64,000 nt of DNA from Helichrysum umbraculigerum (taxonomy: Eukaryota > Streptophyta > Magnoliopsida > Asterales > Asteraceae): contig CATIUR010000003.1 of assembly GCA_949592205.1 (NCBI GenBank), positions 168,009,759 to 168,073,758 on the forward strand, written 5' to 3'. The notes below the pieces were generated by a model that saw only the letters and a program-made list of their open reading frames with translations, was not told the DNA's origin and searched no databases. Shown piece by piece: positions 1-9,663 of this stretch (positions are counted from its first letter, which is position 1; every line of letters starts with the position of its first letter). Position numbers and translations under genes: made by a program.

Positions 1-240
1 ACCTTCAGAAATAGCGTTTTGAATTTCAGCACATTTCTGAACAACATTATGATCATTAATTCCTTCTTCTTCTTCAATCAACGATTCCGTATACGCATTT
101 TTTCCCTCATGTTTATCGATCGAAACCTTCACTTTCGAAACCAAAAACCACTGAATTAAAGAAAATACAATTCCGACGACGGCGCACACCGGAATCACGA
201 TTTCGGTACCGAGATCCGATAGAATTGTCGACGTCACCAT
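1..240 (-). CDS. AVP1: Vacuolar H+-translocating inorganic pyrophosphatase, type I, N-terminal part (truncated by window edge)
   Basis: The minus strand from 240 reads 80 codons starting with ATG and runs off the window. It encodes a short acidic N-terminus, a hydrophobic first membrane segment (about residues 12-32, ending in a QWF stretch), then a polar loop with an EEEEGIND-type acidic motif followed by VVQKCAEIQNAISEG. That loop and its spacing are characteristic of plant type I (K+-dependent) vacuolar H+-pyrophosphatases, which couple PPi hydrolysis to proton pumping into the vacuole. The family is about 760-770 residues with 14-16 membrane spans, so only about a tenth is visible. The start is the first ATG and matches the family N-terminus. 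No catalytic motif falls in the window; assignment rests on the N-terminal match. Confidence 0.9.
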   Translation of the reverse strand, partial: MVTSTILSDLGTEIVIPVCAVVGIVFSLIQWFLVSKVKVSIDKHEGKNAYTESLIEEEEGINDHNVVQKCAEIQNAISEG

Positions 241-556
241 CTCCGACTGAGCTCCGATGATTATGGAAACCTAACTAAAACAGTAAAAGAGTGTTTGAAG
301 GTTTGGATAATATATGCGATGATTTTGTGTGTGAGTGTGTGAGATGTGTGAGTGTTGCGAGTGTATATAGATATATATACAGGTGTATGTATATATTTGT
401 TGAGAGGGGAGAAAGAGGGTGGTGAATGTATTTTTAATGATTTTTGGTGCATGAATTTTGTGATTAATTTTTGGAAATTAATTATACTTTATCGGTAACA
501 TTATCACTAAAGAGTGTTTAAATTTTAATCTTATTTAGTATTATTGCTACCTGTTA
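241..556 (-). promoter_or_regulatory. 5' leader and proximal promoter of the H+-PPase gene
   Basis: Non-coding DNA upstream of the minus-strand H+-PPase start. It contains a GT/AG-rich simple-sequence stretch at about 326-360 and TA-rich runs at about 363-400 that could hold the TATA element. A transposon remnant begins at 557. That remnant contains a G-box (CACGTG, 613-618), which would lie about 375 bp upstream of the start codon. No experimental promoter evidence is available. Confidence 0.4.
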
Positions 557-1735
557 AACCATTTGCTACGGTGGCGTTCTGAGCGTCACGTCAGCGTCAA
601 CACCACGTCCTGCACGTGTTGTGGTAAACCCAGAATGCCCAGTTTTGCCCCTGGATCCACTAATTTAATTTTCTTTTATTTAACAAAAACGAATACAATT
701 CATTAATTAATGAAAATACAATACAATAATTAAACAAAATACACTTAAATAAAAATAAAAGTACTTAATTATAAAAACACAATAATTAAAAATAAAAAAA
801 TCATAGATAATTAAGCGGGAGGTAAAGGTAAGCTGCGAAAGTTTGGTGAAAGTGTCCAAATGTGCTCAGTGAGATCGGCCCGTAGTTGTTCATGCACTTG
901 TTTGTCACGTATTTCTTTTATCCTTGATTTTCGATCTTGTACCCGTTGCCTAATATCCCGTCGATGCCGGTTACCGGGTTATCGATCATCTCTTGCTAGA
1001 TAGAAGATATTGTAAACCCGTTATCTTCTTGTATCATGTTATGCAATATGATACAAGTGTACAATTGTCTTCGCATCTTGTTGACACTCACCGATCATGC
1101 CGCAATCTTTAAAATTGCAAACCTACCTTGAAAGACACCAAAAGTCATTTCGACATCTTTTCGTGCACTTTCTTAAAACCTCTTAAACTTGGCTTGTTTC
1201 TCGTTAGTAGGAGACATAAATCCTTTGACAAGAGTGACCCAATCCGGATAAATACCATCGGCAAGATAATACCTTTTTGTGTAGTGATGTCCATTAACAT
1301 CAAATGCTACGGGTGGACCAGTGTCATTTTTAATGGAATCGAACAACGGAGAGTGGTTTAAAACGTTGATATCGTTGTTCGAACCCGCCATTACAAAAAA
1401 AGGCATGCCATATCCACATGTCGTATGAAGCAACAACTTCAAGCATAATGGTCGGGTGTCCATGATCACCCCTAGTGTATTGACATTTCCATGCATTCGG
1501 ACAATTTTTCCATTGCCAATGCATACGGTCAATGCTCCCAAGCATTCCCTTAAAGCCATGTTACTGTTCGTGTGCTCTATATAGCTGAGCAATATCGTTG
1601 GTAGTCGGCTTTCTCAAATACTCCCGGGAGTATAAGTCGAATACACACTTACAAAAGTTGTTAACACATTCGTTTGACGTGCGTTCACCCATTTGTAAGT
1701 ATTCATCGAACATATCGCCGTACATTCCATACACC
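557..1735 (-). mobile_element. Truncated PIF/Harbinger DNA transposon
   Basis: One end lies at 557, preceded by TTA (554-556), the 3-bp target typical of this superfamily. Going inward there is a GC-rich end, an AT-rich stretch and then a dead transposase reading frame. The terminal 200 bp resemble, in inverted orientation, the end of the element at 32826-33488. The other end is missing: transposase homology stops abruptly at about 1735, where the duplicated RIP-like segment begins. The full terminal inverted repeat therefore cannot be shown. Confidence 0.7.
811..1735 (-). pseudogene. HARBI1/ALP1-like transposase (plant PIF/Harbinger) pseudogene
   Basis: Reading the minus strand from 1735 in shifting frames gives a nearly continuous match to plant Harbinger transposases. 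In order it shows YLQMGERTSNECVNNFCKCV, then KPTTNDIAQLYRAHE, GMLGSIDRMHWQWKNCPNAW, YTRGDHGHPTIMLE, ASYDMWIWHAFF, SNNDINVLNHSPLFD, YYLADGIYPDWVTLVK, and a C-terminal KQVHEQLRADLTEHIWTLSP ending at a stop at 811-813. The catalytic DDE region (the GSID aspartate and the LADGIYP aspartate) is recognisable. An in-frame stop follows RAHEQ, there are at least two frameshifts, and the N-terminal third is missing, so it cannot be active. Confidence 0.85.
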
Positions 1736-2119
1736 AACTTCTCCCCGTCAACTTCCCTACTCCGGACACCTACTTCAGCGACAATTAGAGGTATGTTTCT
1801 TGCTCTTACTTAGGTCTTCAAATTCGATCATATAAAATACATACATTTTGTTCTAGATTAAGTTTTATTTGTAAAATTTATTTTTAGGGTTACTTATAAA
1901 CATATACAAAGAAATTAAGAACCAATTACTCATATTCAAGTCATGAATTTTGTTGTTTATAATATTTATATATACCTATTGAAATGTATAAGGATAAAAG
2001 ATAGTATAATGTGTTATACGTATTAAAATAATATCTTCCATTTTTAACGGATTATGGCAGAAATTATACTTTTATATTGATACTCAAGATTACAAAGTGG
2101 ATTTGGTAGATAGGTAGAA

Positions 2120-2884
2120 ATGATAAGCCGGAACTCAAAAACAATATTTACTATGAGGAATGAACAACATTATTTCACGGTATCACTACATGTAGATACT
2201 GATCGTGTAATCCTCCACACCAAAAGGGATGATTTATACATAACAGCTTTCGGTATAAGGGAATACTCAAAGTCAATATACAGGTTCAGCGACCGTGATA
2301 ATTTTGGCCCGGATGTCGTAGACTTAGAATACGAATCAGCATATTGTCTTCGTGTGGAGGATTATTCTCTGGATTACAAAGACTTTCAAAATTCAGTACG
2401 CTGGCTGATATCAAAACTCAAAAGTCCAGAAGAAGTACAGAAAGACCAGCTGATGGTAGACATATTTCATATAGTTATTGTTGTTGCCGAAGGTACTCGA
2501 AACCGGCTCATTTGTACAGAACTCTGGAATTCACAACGTTTTAAAAGAAGAAGTCGCATGGCAGCAATCTGGGTACGAACAATGATTGGCAGTTGGAGTA
2601 AACTGTCTACATCAGCGATTAAAGTTGATAAAAACATAAAACCTGATGATCTAAACGAAGAAGAGAAAGCTATGATGGAACCAACACTGCGATCTAATCT
2701 TGATCATAAACGGCGTCTGAAAGAGGTACTAAAAAATCACAACGTGTGTAGGGTGATGCTTATCACCGTATGTCAACATTTAAAACATGACCTTCCTTCA
2801 CAAAAAGAAAAAAAAAATCCACAAATAGAGGGGGACAAAAAGCATTTAAAGCATGACTTTTGGTACTGTACAAATTACTTTTAG
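2120..2884 (+). CDS. Ribosome-inactivating-protein-like gene (rRNA N-glycosidase fold), copy 1, intact reading frame
   Basis: A 254-residue open frame; an in-frame TAG lies nine bases before the ATG. It resembles the N-glycosidase domain of plant ribosome-inactivating proteins (Pfam RIP), which remove one adenine from the sarcin-ricin loop of 28S rRNA. Visible family landmarks are a beta-strand region with a Tyr in the pattern LYITAF (Y40), a second Tyr in the YSLDYKDF segment (Y82 or Y86), the helix motif AEGTR (E124 and R127 at the family E-x-x-R spacing) and GSWSKLST (W159). All five expected active-site residues can thus be placed. It lacks a signal peptide and about 50 residues at the start of a usual mature domain, and ends in a lysine-rich, low-complexity tail. 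It could be an N-truncated relic. Activity and expression are unknown. Confidence 0.6.
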   Translation: MISRNSKTIFTMRNEQHYFTVSLHVDTDRVILHTKRDDLYITAFGIREYSKSIYRFSDRDNFGPDVVDLEYESAYCLRVEDYSLDYKDFQNSVRWLISKLKSPEEVQKDQLMVDIFHIVIVVAEGTRNRLICTELWNSQRFKRRSRMAAIWVRTMIGSWSKLSTSAIKVDKNIKPDDLNEEEKAMMEPTLRSNLDHKRRLKEVLKNHNVCRVMLITVCQHLKHDLPSQKEKKNPQIEGDKKHLKHDFWYCTNYF

Positions 2885-2975
2885 GACAAGGAGGATACTC
2901 GGTATATATGAATGCAAACTAGATGATCCCAACAAGATTTATATTTGATATAAATGCATCGCACAACTTGTCTCC

Positions 2976-3012
2976 AATTGTTGATGAGCTACATTTCTGC
3001 TCATCAACAATT
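2976..3012. other. Perfect 14-bp stem hairpin downstream of RIP-like copy 1
   Basis: AATTGTTGATGAGC (2976-2989) is the exact reverse complement of 2999-3012, separated by a 9-base loop. The same hairpin lies at 4944-4980 in copy 2, with only a loop change. It sits about 90 bp past the stop codon, so it would be in the 3' UTR. Confidence 0.85.
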
Positions 3013-3280
3013 TTGTTCTAGATTAATACAATACATACATTTTGTTCCGGAAATGAGACCTTATAACTAGATTTCAAATAAGATAAATGTTCGATGAAAA
3101 GTGATACTTAACGATCTGATTTTCAAATAATTTATTTATTTCTCTGATATTTACTCATTTATCTTATACTTATTGTCCCAAATGACAGTTGTTAGTTATT
3201 AACTCTTTTAGTCGAAATCCAATACGTCAATTCAAGTTTTCAATTTTGGACCATTCAGTCGACCTATATATTTTGTTTAA

Positions 3281-3677
3281 AAACTAACTTAAGATAAGGC
3301 TAAAAGGTTTTAGGGAGTCTAAGGAAAAAATTCGTAATTGATTACCCGAAGAATAAGTTTATATTTTTTGAAAATTTTCATCATAAAAAGGGCGAAAATA
3401 GGTTTTGAATCTTTAGGACGATTCATATATTCGAAATCTCCCTGGATTCATATAGTTTAGCGACAAAATATTTTCTATAATATTAAAAAAGTTATTATTT
3501 TTATATTTTAAATCAATTAAATCATACTCGTACAAAATAGGGTCCGACCCATCTGGCCATCTTGAGCACACTTGGGACAATATACCCAATACGCATACCC
3601 AATGGGCTGGTTGCATAAGCACTTGTTGGAAACAGTTCGAAACCCTACTACACCTTTTCCTTTACGGCGATAATGGT
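3281..3677. other. Spacer between the two duplication units
   Basis: AT-rich sequence present only once in the window. I see no gene, repeat end or inverted repeat in it. The short open frame on the minus strand looks random. Confidence 0.5.
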
Positions 3678-4069
3678 GATGTAACTTCTCCCCGTCAACT
3701 TCCCTACTCCGGACACCTACTTCAGTGACGATTAGAGGTATGTTTCTTGCTCTTACTTGAGTCTTCCAATTCGATCATATACAATACATACATTTTGTTC
3801 TAGATTAATTTTTATTTGTAAAATTTATTTTTACGGTTACTTATAAACATATACAAAGAAGATTAAGAACCAATTACTCATATTCAAGTCATGAATTTTG
3901 TTGTTTATAATATTTATATATACCTATTGAAATGTAGAAGGATAAAAAAAATAGTATAATGTGCTATACGTACTGAAATAATATCTTCCAATTTTAACAG
4001 AATATGGCGAAAATCATACATTTATATTGATACTCAAGATTACAAAGTGGATTTGGTAGATAGGTAGAA

Positions 4070-4774
4070 ATGATAAGCTGGAACTTAAAAACAATATTTA
4101 CTATGAGGAATGAACAAAATTATTTCACGGTATCACTACATGTAGATACTAATCGTGTAATCCTCCACACCAAAAGGGATAATTTATACATAACAGCTTT
4201 TGGTATAAGGGAAGACTCAAAGTCAATATACAGGTTCAGCGACCGTGATGATTTTGTCACGGATGCTTTAGACTTAGAATACGAATCATCATATTGTCTT
4301 CGTGTGGAGGATTACTCTCTGGATTACACAGACTTTCAAAATTCAGTATGCTGGCTGATATCAAAACTCAAATGTCCTGAAGAAGTACAAAAAGACCAGC
4401 TGATGGCAGACATATTTCATATAGTTATTGTTGTTGCTGAAGGTACTCGAAACATGCTCATTTGTACGGAACTCTGAAATTCACAACGTTTTAAAAGAAG
4501 AAGTCGCATGGCAGCAATCTGGGTACGAACAATGATTGGCAGTTGGAGTAAACTGTCTACATCGGCGATTAAAGTTGATAAAAACATAAAACCTGATGAT
4601 CTAAACGAAGAAGAGAAAGCTATGATGGAAACAACGCTGCGATCTAATCTTGATTATAAACGGCGTCTGAAAGAGGTACTGAAAAATCACAACGTGTGCA
4701 GGGCGATGCTTATCACCGTATGTCAACATTTAAAACATCACCTTCCTCCACAAAAAGAGAAAAAAAAATCCACA

Positions 4775-4806
<32 letters not shown>

Positions 4807-4825
4807 GGAAGCATTTAAAACATGA
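4070..4825 (+). pseudogene. Ribosome-inactivating-protein-like gene, copy 2, broken by a nonsense codon
   Basis: Same frame and length layout as the gene at 2120-2884. Codon 136, TGG (Trp) in copy 1, is TGA here (4475-4477). The protein would stop just after the presumed catalytic helix and lack the conserved Trp helix; the same frame stays open beyond (4508-4825). The E-x-x-R pair is present upstream of the stop, but an Arg just after it is replaced by Met. A short G-tract near the 3' end has grown to 28 G. One transition plus an expanded homopolymer suggests recent loss of function. I see no sign that readthrough rescues it. Confidence 0.65.
4781..4808 (+). repeat. 28-base poly-G run
   Basis: An uninterrupted run of 28 G in the 3' part of the broken RIP-like copy. 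The matching place in copy 1 (about 2829-2833) has 5 G. G homopolymers this long are rare in plant DNA and prone to sequencing and replication slippage. Confidence 0.9.
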
Positions 4826-4943
4826 CTCTTGGTACTTTACAAATACTTTTAGGACAAGGAGGATACTCGGTATATATGAATGCCAACTAGATGATCCCAG
4901 CAAGAGTTATATTTGATATAAATGCATCACACATCTTGTCTCC

Positions 4944-4980
4944 AATTGTTGATGAGCTCCATTTCTGCTCATCAACAATT
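4944..4980. other. Perfect 14-bp stem hairpin downstream of RIP-like copy 2
   Basis: The stem AATTGTTGATGAGC and its exact complement surround a 9-base loop. It is the duplicate of the hairpin at 2976-3012, with the stem fully preserved. Confidence 0.85.
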
Positions 4981-5228
4981 TTGTTCTAGGTTAATACAAT
5001 AAATACATTTTGTTCCGGAAATGAGACCTTATAACTAGATTTCAAATAAGATAAAGGTTCGATGAAAAGTAATTTTTAACGATCCGATTTTCAAATAATT
5101 TCTTTATTTCTCTGATACTTACTATCCCAAATCACAGTTGTTAGTTATTAACTCTTTTAGTCGAAATCTAATACGTCAATTCACGTTTTCACTTTTGGAC
5201 CATTCATTCGACCTATATATTTGTTTAA

Positions 5229-6475
5229 ATATATATTTAGTCTAAATCTAGTAAGTAACAAAAGCTATCTTACTTCAAAATAAAAGAGATGTCAATCTCA
5301 TTACTTGGGAAAAAAAATTGGAAGGGCCTCGAAATTTAGAGGTCCTGGGCGGTCGACCACATCGCTCACTCTCAAAGACGGCCCTGTGTATTAGACATTA
5401 ATTTGGTGGATATTGTATAAATATTATTATGATTATGATATTTTTCTATTACGGATTAGATTTAAAAAAAAAGTAAGATATTGCAAGAACGTTGAGCTGA
5501 GCTTGAGACTGAAACTCAGATTGATCATTGGCTTGTATTGACGAATCAAACTAAGTATAAACTTTGACAAGTTTTTATAACACTTATGACGGACTACTAT
5601 ATTAGCACGACTTGTCCATGAGTGGCTAATGTTATTGACCGCCTGAACCCTAGATCCTAGATGTTTGAGTGAAATCTTTAATCTATCTTTTTTTAATTTT
5701 TATTAGAACTTTTAGCAATTACAACATAAAAATTACATTAACATAAAATTTTGTAACTTTATTTAGAAAAACATTAAACAAATTAACATATCTTATATCG
5801 ATCGAAGAAGAAAAAAAAAAGATAATTATTGACATGGCTTGAAATATGATCTACAATATCACATCGAAGGTTTTGATACACTAACATGAATTCAAATGAA
5901 TACTACTGCTAAACTTAAAAATAATTTTTTTAATTTTAATTCTAATCTCTCATAACCACCAAAGACTTAGACGTAGTCATGAGTGTATATATGACAAGTC
6001 ATCATGGGACTAATGACGAACTCACGACGGATCGAGTATGAGTATTCTAACTTCAAAATTTTCATCTGCAAAAATGATGATGAAGAGGAAATATGCCTCG
6101 AGTACATTAGTACTTCATGATTACTTGGATTTGTTTGTATCATATCGATCGTATGTAACTAAAGTTATCCTCAATCATGTGCCTTGTCGAAGTTTGAGCG
6201 TCCTTACATTCACGTTCTCATGATCAACTTATTGAATTCATGTTACCAAGTGATCATTCAATCTTGCCTATAATATCATTACAAGCGATCATACATACAT
6301 ACATATATATATACGGAGTATTTGTTTATAGTTTATGCATCAACAAACAAACGATAAAAACTTACTATTTGATTCTTTATTTTAAATTGTCGGATTTTCG
6401 TTCAATTAACATGTTTTGTTCTAAAAGACAATATATATGTGATGCTATAATTATTACTATGTATTTTGGTCAAGT
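5229..6475. other. AT-rich intergenic DNA
   Basis: No gene seen. At about 5315-5390 a GC-richer fragment (GGTCCTGGGCGGTCGACCA followed by GACGGCCCTG) looks like the decayed end of a transposon, but I could not find its partner end. The rest is AT-rich with short A and T runs. Confidence 0.45.
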
Positions 6476-6491
6476 AGATATTACTAAAATT

Positions 6492-6532
6492 GCCTTTTTT
6501 TTTTTTTTTTTTTTGGTCAAGTAGATATATGT

Positions 6533-6577
<45 letters not shown>

Positions 6578-7714
6578 AATCTCCCTCTAATTTGAATTTC
6601 AAAACCGTCGAGCCTTTTTTCTCCGGCTGCCGGCATTCCGCCGGTGGACCGGAGGTTGTTTCCTTGTTTACTTTTCACTTTTCTGCACTACACTAGTTAG
6701 TCATTAGATACTTCGTTTCATTCTTTGTTGTTTTTTCCTTTATTTTTGTTCTACCGCAAGTCATCATCGTTATTTCAAAAATTCACGTTAATGTTTAGAT
6801 CTGTTCTATTTTGTGGCAGATCTATGTCATAATGTTCTAACTTTCACTTCATCATAAGTATTCCTTCTTCATCTCCTCACATCATTGCTTCCATCCTTAT
6901 CTTTTCATCTTATCCCTAACCTTCAACCATGGCGTTCGCCTTTCGCCGGAAATACTTCTTACCGTCACAACATCTATGTCCTCTGCTTCTCGCTTTGCCA
7001 CCACCGTAAATTGATAATTCAAAGTCACTATTTTATAGTGACAACACTGACTTCGGGTATTATATTTTTCAAGTTTTGCTTTCCTTCTCACGTCCTTCGA
7101 CATCAGTCGTGTCTAGATATGGTACCTGTTGTTTTTCATTATCTGATTTGTGGTGTTTCGCCCAAATTCTTGTGGTTGAGCGTAATTGCTTTTGTGATTG
7201 ATCTTTTGTTGTGTTTTTGTATTTGCTCCGTATTGTTTTTCTAATATTTGCTACAGATTTTACGATGAGGACACATGCTTGTTCATCGAGATCTCACACC
7301 ATCAATTGGATCTCAATCAACCTCTATTGTAACATTGTGTTTTAGGTATTAGTTTAGCTTTACGTTTGGATCTGTTGGTTAAAGATGGGGTGTTTGGTAA
7401 AAGGTTAACTCAATATGTGAGTTTCAAGGTCAACGTTGGTGTTCAAGGGTACAAGTTCAAGTTTAGAAGTATCAATTTCATGTTGCAAAGTATCAAGTTC
7501 AAGTGTTCAAGTAATCAAGTTCAAGATATGCGAAGGTGTTCAAGATTAAGTTTATTACCAAGTTTTACTTTTCAATTAGAAATTTCAAGGGTTTGTAATT
7601 CAAGTTTCAATGTATTTCAAGGGAAGACTTCTCGTCTTCCTTCAAATGTAATCTCAATTGATCGTTCGAGATCTTTCAATGCAATTTCTATTTTCGCCAA
7701 AAAAAAAAAAAAAA
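6492..7714 (+). mobile_element. Retroposed insert with poly-A tail and 16-bp target site duplication
   Basis: AGATATTACTAAAATT occurs exactly at 6476-6491 and again at 7715-7730. The insert between them ends in about 16 A just before the right copy, the signature of LINE-type (target-primed) retroposition on the plus strand. The body has no long reading frame and is rich in TCAAG motifs (about 7420-7580). The left end is odd: a 20-T run (6495-6514), a copy of GGTCAAGTAGATAT from the target flank, then a 42-T run (6535-6576). It may be a 5'-truncated LINE or a processed non-coding transcript. Confidence 0.7.
6495..6576 (+). repeat. Two poly-T runs (20 T and 42 T) split by a target-site copy
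   Basis: T runs at 6495-6514 and 6535-6576 flank a 20-base piece beginning GGTCAAGTAGATATA. That piece repeats the sequence at 6467-6481 just left of the insert. The arrangement suggests slippage or a template switch at the 5' end of the insertion. Confidence 0.85.
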
Positions 7715-8159
7715 AGATATTACTAAAATTAATAATTTAAATAGATTAGACGTAAATGATGAGACTAATGACGTGTTTATTTGTGGATGAGTTTGCCAAG
7801 TGCCAACGTTATCTTTTACAATTATCCTACAAAAAAGGGAAAATAATAATAATAAATCCAACAAAAACGACGTCGTATGAGTTATAACGCTCCTTTACGG
7901 TAATAATAAACACAATTGTTAACAATAAGTACAAATTTATTTATGATCAATTTTTGTAATAGCTAAGTGGAGTAATAGATGGGTTTAAGAAAAGCGCTTT
8001 TTTAGTTAAACTAATTAGGATATGATAATGAAAAAGTGTCATATACGAGTAACGAATTATTTATTCCTTATTGTTTACTTCTTCTCTTGAAAAACCATTA
8101 ATTAATATCCTAATTAAACTTATATTATGGATAACAATCCCATGGTATATATTCTCAAC

Positions 8160-8356
8160 CTAGCAGAAAATGAAACTAAATGATTGCGAGTTGGTTTCAA
8201 GAAGGGCAAATCATCTAAAATATAAACGAACTATTGTCTAATTACTTATTATAGAAATCAAACTAGCAGAAAATGAAACTAAATGCTTGTGAGTTCATTT
8301 CCAATATTTTAAAACGGAAACGAACTATTGTCTGATTACTAATTATAGAAATCAAC
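8160..8356 (+). repeat. Two-copy direct repeat, about 100-bp unit
   Basis: The segment starting CTAGCAGAAAATGAAACTAA at 8160 recurs at 8263. Both copies run through ACGAACTATTGTCT and end near TTATAGAAATCAA, with modest divergence in the middle. Confidence 0.8.
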
Positions 8357-8873
8357 TATCAAAATCATCAATAATAGAATTCAACTTTCAATTTCTTCGT
8401 ATCTAATATAGTGATATGTTACTTGGAAATTTATAAATATTACGTGTCATTTTAATATATTACTACAAATATAAAGAAATTAATACTGTAGTTGATTTTT
8501 AGAACCGATATACAATAATTCTTTTATATTTAAAGTAATTTACCATTTGTAGAAAACATTACGAAACCATAAGTTTAATCTTTGTTCATATCATGCAAGA
8601 CTCTCATATTTGTTGATATTATTCAATAACACAAGCATTACAAAACGCCATTTAGAAAATGACACGTAATTATCAACTATCAATTTAACGGACATGAAGA
8701 GACGTTTGACAAACAATGTGAACAATCATTAAGTTTGGGACCGTCACTTTAATTTAACTAGTAGGAGTATATGTATCCTTAATTAGTGAAAGCATATATT
8801 AACATGAATGTTTTCTTACCAAACAAAAAATTGCAAAAAAGGGAAGTTTGGGGGTGAAAGTCCAAAAGGTAAT

Positions 8874-8960
8874 ACCCCTCCGTCCCACCTCAAGATTCGA
8901 GTGTCCATATTTTCGTTTTGGGTTGTCCCAAATAATGTCCACTTCTATGTTTTAATCAAT
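8874..8960 (+). mobile_element. Probable truncated Stowaway-type MITE
   Basis: CCCTCCGTCCCACCTCAAG after TA resembles a Stowaway (Tc1/mariner) terminal repeat. The next 60 bases have the usual GTTTTGGGTTGTCCC-type body. No matching right end lies within 200 bp, so it is probably a fragment. Confidence 0.4.
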
Positions 8961-9359
8961 CAAAACTGTGTGCAAAATCAAAGTGAACACTGACAGATAG
9001 AGTAGTTGATTCAGTTTTGAAAGATTATGCGTACAAAATACATCACTTATCCGGTATGACACATCACCTCTCTCATATTAGGTAAGGTTCTAGTTAAAGA
9101 TGCTAAATTATTTTTAACGTAGCATTTAACTACTATGTTGACAATAATGTAATTAAGTTACGAATATAATCAACTTTCAAATCAACTATTGATGAAAGAA
9201 AATATTACGGAGTATTTTTTTTTGTTAAAAATAATGAACGGTAGAGAAATTAGAAGATGTTCCCATACGCAACAACAATAAATTGACTAACAAAAAGTGA
9301 AATTATAATGACATAGATTGTACCTTACACGTTTGCATTGCACATAAGAAGACAAAATT

Positions 9360-9653
9360 GGGTTTATTGTTTCGTTATGTATTAAATTTTACACTTTTAC
9401 TATTGTATGCGACATACTTTCATTTGTTCTATTGTATGTCGTGAACTTGTAAATATGGTCTATTGTATGTATTATTTTCTTATTGGTTAAGGCCAAAAAA
9501 TAAAACTTTCCTATTTGGGCCTTACCCAAAAAGGAAATTTTATATACAATGGATAATATTTACAAGTTCAATTCATACAATAATAGTTTTCAAAGTTCGA
9601 CTCATACAATAATATAAAGTGTAAAGTTTAATACATAACGAAACAATAAACCC
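9360..9653. mobile_element. Foldback MITE, Mutator-like
   Basis: The ends GGGTTTATTGTTTCGTTATG and its complement at the right form terminal inverted repeats that continue for about 100 bp with small differences. The flanks are GACAAAATT (9351-9359) and GACAAAAATT (9654-9663), a 9-bp duplication with one extra A. The 9-bp size suggests Mutator superfamily. It encodes nothing. Confidence 0.75.
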
Positions 9654-9663
9654 GACAAAAATT

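Larger units (their letters stand above)
1736..3280 (+). repeat. Tandem segmental duplication, copy 1 (carries RIP-like gene)
   Basis: The 1545-bp unit starting AACTTCTCCCCGTCAAC recurs at 3678-5228 with scattered substitutions and small indels. It covers about 380 bp upstream of the gene, the reading frame and about 400 bp downstream. Homology starts right at the broken end of the Harbinger element and stops at about 3280, where the flanks diverge. Confidence 0.9.
3678..5228 (+). repeat. Tandem segmental duplication, copy 2
   Basis: Second copy of the unit at 1736-3280, in direct orientation. Clear differences are the premature stop at 4475-4477, the G-run at 4781-4808 and short deletions near its right end. 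It ends at about 5228, where TTGTTTAAA passes into unrelated sequence. Confidence 0.9.
7731..9350. other. AT-rich intergenic DNA with minor repeats
   Basis: No gene seen. It contains a direct repeat (8160-8356) and a likely truncated Stowaway end (8874-8960), listed separately. The remainder is AT-rich with no structure I can support. Confidence 0.5.

Noticed and set aside
1173..1592. A 139-residue frame as an intact transposase gene
   Set aside because: It is only one piece of a longer, frameshifted transposase that continues in other frames on both sides.
4508..4825. Separate short gene starting at 4508
   Set aside because: It is the continuation, in the same frame, of the RIP-like copy 2 beyond its premature stop.
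6885..7244. 119-residue open frame in the retroposed insert
   Set aside because: No recognisable domain, composition typical of T-rich non-coding DNA, and no support from a second copy.
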